A DNA stretch of 5,333 nucleotides, taken from Xanthobacteraceae bacterium (GTDB taxonomy: Bacteria > Pseudomonadota > Alphaproteobacteria > Rhizobiales > Xanthobacteraceae). Of the stretch, positions 1 to 4,963 are shown piece after piece; positions within the stretch are counted from its first letter, which is position 1; every line of letters starts with the position of its first letter. Where the stretch lies: assembly GCA_030043175.1 (NCBI GenBank), contig JASHYD010001425.1, forward strand, positions 1-5,333. The letters run 5' to 3'. Below the pieces are notes generated by a model. It saw nothing but the letters and a program-made list of their open reading frames with translations. It made no database searches and was not told the DNA's origin. Position numbers and translations under genes: made by a program.

Positions 1-744
1 GGTCGTTGGATCACCGAGCGATTCGCACGCGACGGCGCGCGGCTCTGCCTGTCGGACAACCGCCATTCGTCCCTTGATGAGCTCGCTGCCACTCTCGGTC
101 TCCCCCCCTCTCGGGCGATCCTGCATAGGACCGAGCTCACCGACGAGGTTTCGATCTTGGATCTCGCTGCTAAGGTGCGCGATGCTTGGCACGCACCCGA
201 TATCGTCGTCAACAATGCTGGACTTTATCCGAGGTGCGGGCTGCTTGATCTCTCAGCAGCCGACTGGGATCGCATCTTCGCTGTCAATCTACGCGCACCG
301 TTCCTTGTCACCCGCGAGATGGCCAAACTGATGATCGCTACCGGCCGCAAGGGTGTGGTCGTCAACATTTCTTCGGGCGCATCGCGCCAAATGCGGATTG
401 GCGCGGTGCCCTATTGCACCTCCAAGACGGCGCTTGAGCGGCTGACCAAGGGGTTCGCGCTCGAGCTTGCTCCTCATGGTATCCGCGTCAATGCGGTGGA
501 GCCGGGCTTTGCCCCAGGGAGCGGCGTGAGTAAGCTGAGCGCAGACTACGTCGCCCGCATGACAGCGCGTATCCCGCTTGGCCGCACCAGCGGACCGGGG
601 GATGCGCCCGAGGCCATTGCCTATCTCTGCTCCGAGAAAGCCAGCTTCATTACTGGAGCTGTGCTCACCGTCGACGGTGGCAACTCGATCGGCACATTGG
701 AGCCCAGCGAACTGCCCGCCGACACAGCGGAGGCCGCGCAATGA
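1..744 (+). CDS. Short-chain dehydrogenase/reductase (SDR), 5' partial
   Basis: NAD(P)-dependent oxidoreductase of the classical SDR family, open from the first base; 247 residues are visible. The window opens inside the glycine-rich nucleotide-binding motif (visible peptide starts GRWITERFARDGA), so only about 15-20 N-terminal residues are missing. Visible landmarks: an Asp at residue 19 at the end of beta-2, which usually favours NAD(H) over NADP(H); NNAG at 71-74; Asn96; catalytic Ser125 in VNISSGAS; Tyr138 and Lys142 in the YxxxK motif (YCTSK); and the C-terminal GAVLTVDGG signature near 219-227. The Asn-Ser-Tyr-Lys catalytic set is complete, so the enzyme should be active. Its stop codon overlaps the ATG of the downstream ABC ATPase (ATGA), which implies co-translation with the transporter. 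The substrate cannot be read from the sequence; a hydroxy/keto step on a compound imported by the transporter is inference. Confidence 0.93.
   Translation, partial: GRWITERFARDGARLCLSDNRHSSLDELAATLGLPPSRAILHRTELTDEVSILDLAAKVRDAWHAPDIVVNNAGLYPRCGLLDLSAADWDRIFAVNLRAPFLVTREMAKLMIATGRKGVVVNISSGASRQMRIGAVPYCTSKTALERLTKGFALELAPHGIRVNAVEPGFAPGSGVSKLSADYVARMTARIPLGRTSGPGDAPEAIAYLCSEKASFITGAVLTVDGGNSIGTLEPSELPADTAEAAQ
729..733 (+). promoter_or_regulatory. Ribosome binding site for the OppD/DppD-like gene
   Basis: GGAGG lies inside the 3' end of the dehydrogenase gene, 7 bases before the ATG at 741. It supports that start codon and re-initiation after the upstream stop. Confidence 0.75.
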
Positions 745-1736
745 CGCTGTCGATCGCGCCGGCGCTGACTGTCGAGGACCTGACCGTCGACATCGACGGG
801 GCATCGCTAGTGGAGGGAGTATCCTTCTCCGTCGGAGCTGGCGAGGTCCTAGCGCTTGTCGGCGAGTCGGGCTGTGGCAAGTCGCTGACGGCGCTGGCTC
901 TGCTCGGCCTCCTGCCCCATACGGCGCAGATCGTGCGAGGGCGAATCATGCTCGATGACGTTGATCTCGTCTCATTGCCAGAGCGGGAGATGCGGCGGGT
1001 CCGCGGCAGCCGGCTCTCAATCATCTTCCAGGAGGCAACTGCCGCGCTCGACCCGCTGACGACGGTCGGCGGGCAGATCGCCGAGGCCTATGCCCTCCAT
1101 CATAGGGCCGGCCGTTCGGCGGCGCGCGCCAAAGCGAAAGACATGCTGGTCGCGGTCGGTATCGCAGATTCCGACCGTCGGCTTGGCCAATATCCATTCG
1201 AGCTGTCGGGCGGAATGTGTCAGCGCATCATGATCGCCATTGCGCTGATCTGCGGTCCGCGGGTACTCGTGGCCGACGAACCGACGACGGCGCTCGATGT
1301 GACGATCCAGGCTCAGATCCTCGATCTCATGAAGCGCCTGGTGGCCGAACGCGGCACCAGCATTGTGCTCATCACCCACGACATGGGGGTGGTCGCCGAT
1401 ATAGCCGACCGGGTCGCCGTGATGTACGCTGGGCGGATCGCCGAGATTGCTCCGGTCAATGACCTCTTTGCGCACCCCGGCCACCCCTATACGGCGCTGC
1501 TGCTCGCCGCGGTGCCGCGCCTCGATCTGGAGCCCAGACAACTGCTGGCGACGATCGAAGGCAAAGTCCCTGCTTTCGGCGATTTCGGTGACGGCTGCCG
1601 CTTCGCGGATCGCTGTCCGCTCGCAGGCGATCGGTGCCGCATCGAGGAGCCAGCGCTGGTCGAGCTTGAGCCAGGGCACCGCGTCGCGTGCTGGCATGCA
1701 GATCGAGTCGCCGCGTTGGCGAGGGGCGCCGCATGA
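741..1736 (+). CDS. Peptide/nickel-type ABC importer ATP-binding subunit (OppD/DppD-like)
   Basis: Cytoplasmic ATPase, 331 residues, one half of the ATPase heterodimer that powers an Opp/Dpp/Nik-type importer. Motifs in order: Walker A GESGCGKS (41-48), Q-loop Gln97, ABC signature LSGGM (155-159, Met where Gln is usual), Walker B VLVADE (175-180), and switch His213 in ITHD. The C-terminal extension typical of this subfamily follows: GHPYTALLLAAVP (247-259) and a cysteine cluster at 286, 292, 299 and 317, which in related transporters binds an Fe-S cluster. Length is normal and all ATP-binding and hydrolysis residues are present. The start is the ATG overlapping the preceding stop, with a Shine-Dalgarno 7 bases upstream. 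It overlaps the next ATPase gene in the same way. The substrate (oligopeptide, dipeptide, nickel, opine or another small molecule) cannot be decided without the binding protein and permeases, which lie outside the window. Confidence 0.95.
   Translation: MTLSIAPALTVEDLTVDIDGASLVEGVSFSVGAGEVLALVGESGCGKSLTALALLGLLPHTAQIVRGRIMLDDVDLVSLPEREMRRVRGSRLSIIFQEATAALDPLTTVGGQIAEAYALHHRAGRSAARAKAKDMLVAVGIADSDRRLGQYPFELSGGMCQRIMIAIALICGPRVLVADEPTTALDVTIQAQILDLMKRLVAERGTSIVLITHDMGVVADIADRVAVMYAGRIAEIAPVNDLFAHPGHPYTALLLAAVPRLDLEPRQLLATIEGKVPAFGDFGDGCRFADRCPLAGDRCRIEEPALVELEPGHRVACWHADRVAALARGAA
1721..1726 (+). promoter_or_regulatory. Ribosome binding site for the OppF/DppF-like gene
   Basis: GAGGGG ends 6 bases before the ATG at 1733. 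It decides between that ATG, which overlaps the upstream stop as ATGA, and an in-frame GTG at 1688 that would add 15 arginine-rich residues not expected in the family. Confidence 0.7.
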
Positions 1737-2710
1737 CGGGCTTCGCTCCGGTTCTCGATGTCCGCGACGTCGCGGTGCATTTCGCGTCGCGAGGGGGATG
1801 GTTTGGCGGGCCGCGCCATGCCGTGAAGGCCGTCGACGGCGTTGACCTCACGATTGGCGCCAACGAGACGCTTGGTCTCGTCGGCGAGTCAGGCTGCGGC
1901 AAGTCAACTCTGTCAAATGCGATCGTGGGTCTCGTGCACCCCACGCGCGGCAGCATCCGCGTCCGCGGGCAGGAGATCGCGGGAGCGAGCCGCAAGACGC
2001 TCCACGCGGTACGCCGTCACGTGCAAATGGTTTTCCAAGACCCGGCGCTGTCGCTCAACCCGCGAGTCACGATAGGCGCGGCGATTGCCGAGCCACTCAT
2101 CGTTCGGGGCATCGCTAAGGGACGGGCACTGGCGGAGAGGGTTGATACTCTCCTCGCGCAGGTGGGGCTCCGGGCGGAGCACGCTGGCCGCTATCCGCAC
2201 CAGTTCTCGGGCGGCCAGCGCCAGCGGATCGTGATCGCCAGGGCGCTGGCGCTCGAGCCCGCTCTCGTCGTATGCGACGAGCCCGTCTCGGCGCTCGATG
2301 TCTCGGTTCGGGCCCAGATCCTCAACCTCCTGGTCGATCTGCAACGTCGCATGGGTGTGTCCTATCTGTTTGTGTCGCACGATCTCTCGATTGTCCGGCA
2401 CATCTCAGACCGGGTTGCCGTGATGTATCTCGGCCGGATCGTTGAGCAGGCATACCGCGACCTCTTCTTCACCGCTCCCAAGCACCCCTATACACGGGCC
2501 TTGATATCGGCCGTGCCCGAAGCAAACCCTGTCGCGCAGCGTGCCAAGCGGCGCTTTGTTCCGAGCGGCGAATTGCCGAGTCCAACCGACGTTCCTCGCG
2601 GCTGTCCTTTCCATACCCGCTGTCCGCTCGTGACCGAGATATGCACCCACGAGCGCCCGCTGCTGACGCCGCGTCCAGACGGCGCTCTTGTTGCGTGTCA
2701 TCACGCGTGA
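1733..2710 (+). CDS. Peptide/nickel-type ABC importer ATP-binding subunit (OppF/DppF-like)
   Basis: Second ATPase of the importer, 325 residues from the ATG that overlaps the preceding stop. Motifs in order: Walker A GESGCGKS (51-58), Q-loop Gln102 in MVFQDP followed by the SLNPR segment (107-111) characteristic of OppF/DppF, signature FSGGQ (158-162), Walker B LVVCDE (178-183), D-loop SALD (186-189), and switch His216 in VSHD. The C-terminal oligopeptide-transporter extension carries KHPYTRALISAVP (250-262) and cysteines at 291, 297, 304 and 322, matching the Fe-S-type cluster of the partner subunit. Length and motifs are complete. It is the last gene of the operon in this window; no convincing intrinsic terminator follows, and mobile-element remnants begin within about 200 bp. 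Substrate unknown, as for its partner. Confidence 0.95.
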   Translation: MTGFAPVLDVRDVAVHFASRGGWFGGPRHAVKAVDGVDLTIGANETLGLVGESGCGKSTLSNAIVGLVHPTRGSIRVRGQEIAGASRKTLHAVRRHVQMVFQDPALSLNPRVTIGAAIAEPLIVRGIAKGRALAERVDTLLAQVGLRAEHAGRYPHQFSGGQRQRIVIARALALEPALVVCDEPVSALDVSVRAQILNLLVDLQRRMGVSYLFVSHDLSIVRHISDRVAVMYLGRIVEQAYRDLFFTAPKHPYTRALISAVPEANPVAQRAKRRFVPSGELPSPTDVPRGCPFHTRCPLVTEICTHERPLLTPRPDGALVACHHA

Positions 2711-2883
2711 GAAGATTTCTGTTAGAAGTGGCCGCCAATTGCGTGTTTCTCCAAGGTGACGGTAAGCGGTCAGCGTCGGGTAATCTACCCACGGCCATCA
2801 GCGCCCTCCCCTCCCCCAGCCCGGCGGCCCCGTCCCGCCGTGACGCTGTTTCCGCGGCAGCTCCAGCGCCGCCTCCTCCCGGC
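2711..2883. other. Intergenic stretch between transporter operon and IS remnant
   Basis: No gene is supported here. Early bases are AT-richer and include a small hairpin-forming AGAA-GAT-TTCT just after the dppF-like stop. The right half is C-rich on the plus strand (runs around 2806-2835). A hairpin at 2774-2793 is listed separately. The RuvC-II, RuvC-III and zinc-ribbon coding region expected for a complete tnpB is not recognisable in any minus-strand frame. Confidence 0.6.
2774..2793. repeat. Hairpin with one bulged base; possible IS right-end palindrome
   Basis: CGT-C-GGGTA, loop ATC, TACCC-ACG forms an 8-bp stem with a single bulged C at 2777. IS200/IS605 elements carry subterminal hairpins with bulges or mismatches, and this one lies on the tnpB-3' side, where a right end would be. 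No T-tract follows on either strand, so it is a poor intrinsic terminator. The assignment as an IS end is inference. Confidence 0.35.
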
Positions 2884-3086
2884 TCAAGCCGTGGTCGACG
2901 CGACCTGGAGCGGGCTCGGCACCCAAGCGAGGTACTCCGCTGCGCGTAGAGGCACCTCCGGCGATCCCTCGCCATGCCAAGGAGGAGGTTGCACTTGGCG
3001 TCGAGCAATCCTCTGGCGCGCCCGGTAGATTGGCAGTGGTCCGGCGTCCCCTCGAACGGCTCCTGGCAGCTGGCACAGCACCCACC
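2884..3086 (-). pseudogene. Recombination endonuclease VII-like fragment, degenerate
   Basis: Minus-strand remnant of a phage T4 gp49-type (endonuclease VII, His-Me/HNH) nuclease, joined in frame to the end of the tnpB remnant. The recognisable core runs GGCCASCQEPFEG, then DHCQSTGRARGLL, then KCNLLLGMARD; a one-base deletion near 2963-2966 shifts into the frame reading SPEVPLRAAEYLA and a stop at 2884-2886. The expected family pattern is CxxC, DH-x-H-x-TG-x-x-RG-x-LLC-x-x-CN-x-x-LG, then a DPE-x-LR-x-AA-x-YL tail. Here the second His of the DHxH site is Gln and the first Cys of the second zinc pair is Asp, so even without the frameshift it would probably be inactive. Family assignment is by remembered consensus, not a search. 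Confidence 0.72.
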
Positions 3087-3696
3087 CTGCGCACGTGCGT
3101 TCTCGTGCGTGGCGAACATCCGGGAATTCTCGACCTTGGCGCCCGTCGAGAGTGTCATGCCCTCCTTGAGGCCGAGATCAATGCCGACCTCGGCATTCTC
3201 TCCGAGGGGCTTCGGTTCGTATTCGGCCACAAGATTGCAATACCAACGCCCGCGCGCGTCTTGGGAGAACGAACCAGACTTGATTCGTCCATCGATTTCC
3301 CGATGCTTCCAAGCCGGATTTTGCAGCCGTTGGATCTGACGATCGCCCCCGTGACCGTGATCGTCTGGTTCTTGAAGGGAACCCACCCGAGGCTTCGCTT
3401 CCCGCGCCATCGGAGTTTGGCCTTCTTCGCCCCTCGACGGCGGTCAACGTATTCGTCGCATACCTCCTGCACCGTCTGTGCTGGAATGCCGATCAGCTTG
3501 CCCGCCCCTCTGGTGGACGCCTGAGTTTCACCCTTACCGGGCCAACGCTGATTGTGTTTGAGGGCGTGCCGTGCGCCGTTGCAATGATTCCAGACCAAGT
3601 TGACCGCGTGCGCGGCAGCGTCGAGCCTCTTTCCCGACGTTTGTCCTTGACGCGGAAGCGGAAGGTTTTGAGGGGACGCTTGACTTCGTCGGCCAT
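3087..3696 (-). pseudogene. tnpB: IS605-family TnpB (OrfB) RuvC-like nuclease, truncated and frameshifted
   Basis: TnpB is the RNA-guided RuvC nuclease carried by IS200/IS605 elements. The best start is the ATG at 3696 (MADEVKRPLKTFRFRVKDK). A one-base loss near 3640-3643 (an A-run on the coding strand) moves into the frame giving SGKRLDAAAHAVNLVWNHCN, IGIPAQTVQEVCDEYVDRRR and KAKLRWRGKRSLGWVPFK. A second one-base loss near 3311 (T-run) leads to KHREIDGRIKSGSFSQDARG, RWYCNLVAEYEPKP and the first RuvC motif GIDLGLKEGMTLSTG with the catalytic Asp at 3177-3179. Homology stops about KVENSR to ENARAQ (3087-3125); RuvC-II, RuvC-III and the zinc ribbon are absent, replaced by an endonuclease VII-like fragment. 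A complete TnpB is about 350-450 residues, so roughly half is gone. It diverges from tnpA with 19 bp between start codons, the IS605 arrangement. Confidence 0.85.
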
Positions 3697-3715
3697 GACG
3701 ATGCACTTAGTTGCT

Positions 3716-4127
3716 ATGTCCCGGGATGTCACCTTCAACAAGCTTTCCGCTGCGTTTACGCTCTGTCGTATCACTTGGTTATCGTAACCAAGTATCACGT
3801 GCATCATGGCGCCAATGCTAACGCGCCTTCGCGAGATCATCGAACTGCGGTGCAGAGATTGGCGCGGAACGCTGGTCGAGTTTAACGGTGAGTCGGATCA
3901 CATCCACATTTTGATGTCCCTCCCGCCAAATCTCGACCTGTCCCGCTTCGTCAACAACCTCAAGACGACCAGTTCACGGCTGATCCGTCGTGACTTTGCC
4001 GATCATCTCAAGCACGTCTATCGCAAGCTGGGTGTTCTGGTCCCGCTTGTACTGCATCGTCTCGTGCGGCGGAGCCCCGTTGTCGATCATCAAACAATAC
4101 ATTGAACAGCAGGCAAGTCTGGCTTGA
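3716..4127 (+). pseudogene. tnpA: IS200/IS605-family Y1 HUH transposase TnpA, frameshifted
   Basis: TnpA cuts and rejoins single-stranded IS ends through one tyrosine. The reading passes through four frame segments: MSRDVTFNK from the ATG at 3716; then AFRCVYALSYHLVIVTKYH (3742-3798) after an apparent one-base loss near 3741; then APMLTRLREIIELRCRDW onward after a shift near 3799, including the HUH motif HIH at 3899-3907 and LDLSRFVNNLKTTSSRLIRR; then, after an extra G in the run at 4030-4032, VFWSRLYCIVSCGGAPLS and IKQYIEQQASLA to the stop at 4125-4127, with the catalytic Tyr codon at 4098-4100. The composite protein of about 136 residues matches the family length and keeps both HUH histidines and the tyrosine, so only the frame is broken. 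It is either a pseudogene or affected by sequencing indels. Confidence 0.88.
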
Positions 4128-4148
4128 GCCGGGGCGCCCTTCACCGCG

Positions 4149-4171
4149 AGCCAAGCGCAAGCGCTCTGGCT
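4149..4171. repeat. 10-bp hairpin with one bulge; candidate IS left-end palindrome
   Basis: Arms AGCCA-AGCGC and GCGCT-c-TGGCT flank an AA loop; the only unpaired stem base is C4166. It lies 21 bases after the tnpA stop, where a divergent IS605-type element would carry its left end, and resembles the bulged subterminal hairpins recognised by TnpA. No T-run follows on either strand, which argues against a terminator. Role inferred from position and shape only. Confidence 0.45.
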
Positions 4172-4189
4172 AGAGCATTGGGCGACGAA

Positions 4190-4228
4190 CCGCTAGAGCG
4201 GCGTCGCGCTATGCGGGATTGCTAGCGG
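4190..4228. repeat. Nested inverted repeats (CCGCTAG/CTAGCGG)
   Basis: CCGCT-AG-AGCGG is a perfect short palindrome at 4190-4201. Its left arm CCGCTAG also pairs with CTAGCGG at 4222-4228, giving two alternative folds. It sits just outside the candidate IS left-end hairpin. Function unknown. Confidence 0.4.
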
Positions 4229-4356
4229 CCCAACATCTTCTGAACCGCCGATGGTACACGCGGCTTGCCGACGGTCTGATCTATTTCTTTGCGAACCGGG
4301 CGGACGCGCAGGCCGCTCGAGCAGATCGCCGGGCTGCGCTACCGCTGCGGATCATT

Positions 4357-4635
4357 TCATTGTTTCGTAGACGCCGCGATGACGAAGGCCAAGAAGGTCG
4401 CCCTATTGTAACCGACGTTCGTTGCGCTACACCACGCCGTAAACTCTTGTGGATCGACGAATACCCTTTTGACGGTAATGCCCTTCGCAATGAATTTTTC
4501 AAACCGCGCGTCGGCCGCGTCAAGCCACTCTTCGAAGGTGTCGAAGAGCTGCGGTTCGTCCGTGACGAGGTGACGGATCACCTCGTAGTGCTCGGGGGTG
4601 CGGAACCACGGTTGAGGTATAGGCATTCTAGCCAC
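4357..4635 (-). CDS. Small hypothetical protein (92 aa)
   Basis: I do not recognise a named function. The protein starts MARMPIPQPWFRTPEHYEVI and contains FDTFEEWLDAADARFEKFIA (31-50), KGITVKRVFVDPQEFTAWC (51-69) and a hydrophobic FLAFVIAAS segment (81-89) near the C-terminus. It is acidic and aromatic-rich with no signal peptide; the last hydrophobic stretch is too short for a confident membrane helix. The FDTFEEW...G(I/V).V..V.(V/I)DP.EF.AWC layout resembles small uncharacterised proteobacterial proteins I recall only as hypothetical. The GTG at 4633-4635 is preferred because AAGGAG lies 7 bases upstream; the ATG at 4626 is 16 bases from it, and longer upstream starts add arginine-rich sequence of shadow character. 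It is intact between two decayed mobile-element remnants and transcribed away from the resolvase remnant. A passenger or resident gene is equally possible. Confidence 0.68.
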   Translation of the reverse strand: MARMPIPQPWFRTPEHYEVIRHLVTDEPQLFDTFEEWLDAADARFEKFIAKGITVKRVFVDPQEFTAWCSATNVGYNRATFLAFVIAASTKQ

Positions 4636-4642
4636 GATAAAT

Positions 4643-4648
4643 CTCCTT
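4643..4648 (-). promoter_or_regulatory. Ribosome binding site deciding a GTG start
   Basis: Reads AAGGAG on the minus strand, 7 bases before the GTG at 4635. It favours that GTG over the downstream ATG at 4626. Confidence 0.7.
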
Positions 4649-4791
4649 CTGCTCACGCCGGAGAACCGAGGCTCAGCGACGGGACGGCAACGGCGATTTA
4701 TAAGGCCCCGACTCTCGTGGGCAGTGTGGGCACGTACAAGAGGTCGGAACCCAGCGCACGGCGTAGGGTCCGCGCCTTCGCACGTTAGCAC

Positions 4792-4817
4792 AATTAATAT
4801 TTTATCCAGAATTAATA
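4792..4817. repeat. AATTAATA direct repeat in AT-rich patch
   Basis: AATTAATA occurs at 4792-4799 and again at 4810-4817, 18 bases apart, within an AT-rich patch in otherwise GC-rich DNA. This could be a promoter or protein-binding region; no function is demonstrated. Confidence 0.4.
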
Positions 4818-4821
4818 CTGG
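4806..4821. repeat. AT-centred palindrome
   Basis: CCAGAATTAATACTGG pairs at 7 of 8 positions around its centre. It overlaps the second copy of the AATTAATA direct repeat. Confidence 0.45.
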
Positions 4822-4856
4822 CGCAGTCTATTCCCACCTGCGCAGAGTCGCCCCGG

Positions 4857-4871
4857 TGTTGCGACGCAACA
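4857..4871. repeat. Perfect 15-bp odd-centred palindrome
   Basis: TGTTGCG-A-CGCAACA is a perfect inverted repeat of 7-bp arms. The one-base centre makes it a likelier protein-binding site than a transcript hairpin. Unassigned. Confidence 0.5.
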
Positions 4872-4885
4872 TGAATATCAAAATA

Positions 4886-4901
4886 GCGCCCTGCAGGGTG
4901 C
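4886..4901. repeat. Palindrome centred on CCCTGCAGGG
   Basis: CCCTGCAGGG (4889-4898) is perfectly palindromic and extends by two more pairs across a single G/T position to 4886-4901. Confidence 0.45.
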
Positions 4902-4963
4902 GAGGTTATCCGCACCGAGAGGCGATCGGACACCACGACCGCGGGGCAAGAGAAATTGCGCAC

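Larger units (their letters stand above)
4128..4356. other. Spacer between tnpA remnant and the small hypothetical gene
   Basis: No coding region is supported. The left third is rich in inverted repeats (4149-4171, 4190-4201, 4190-4228) and probably includes the IS left end. The rest, about 4230-4356, shows nothing recognisable. Confidence 0.5.
4636..4963. other. Non-coding spacer upstream of hypothetical gene and resolvase remnant
   Basis: No gene is supported on either strand. It contains the upstream region of the small minus-strand gene, including an isolated minus-strand TATAAA at 4697-4702 about 60 bases before its GTG with no good -35 partner. It also holds a conspicuously AT-rich patch at about 4788-4820 and three palindromes at 4806-4821, 4857-4871 and 4886-4901. 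The N-terminal third of the resolvase, with its catalytic serine, would be expected near the right end but is not visible in any frame. Confidence 0.55.

Noticed and set aside
289..804. Long minus-strand open frame opposite the dehydrogenase
   Set aside because: Antisense shadow of a GC-rich real gene; low-complexity Arg/Ala/Gly-rich peptide with no motif.
1017..1697. Long minus-strand open frame opposite the first ATPase
   Set aside because: Shadow of a gene with every ABC motif on the plus strand; no ribosome binding site and no recognisable domain.
1688..1732. GTG start extending the second ATPase by 15 residues
   Set aside because: The added residues are Arg-rich and atypical; the ATG at 1733 has a ribosome binding site and overlaps the upstream stop.
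2701..2710. Perfect palindrome TCACGCGTGA at the dppF-like stop
   Set aside because: Ten-base palindrome without a loop or T-tract; not a terminator and likely chance.
2774..2793. Hairpin as the operon's intrinsic terminator
   Set aside because: No T-run follows on the plus strand; position fits an IS end better.
2469..2883. Minus-strand frame continuing past the endonuclease VII fragment into the dppF-like gene
   Set aside because: After the frameshift near 2965 the peptide is Gly/Arg/Ala-rich nonsense and then antisense to an intact gene.
3030..3524. Plus-strand open frame within the tnpB remnant
   Set aside because: Antisense to recognisable TnpB sequence including the first RuvC motif.
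2884..3696. A functional IscB- or Cas9-like RuvC-HNH nuclease
   Set aside because: RuvC-II and RuvC-III are absent, HNH site residues are substituted and the frame is broken; a chimera of remnants is simpler.
4697..4702. Minus-strand TATAAA as a -10 promoter of the hypothetical gene
   Set aside because: No acceptable -35 at 16-18 bases (the place reads ACTGCC); kept only as a note.
4219..4788. Plus-strand 189-codon open frame over the small hypothetical gene
   Set aside because: Lacks a ribosome binding site and a family-like composition; the minus-strand reading has a strong site and a balanced acidic/aromatic composition.
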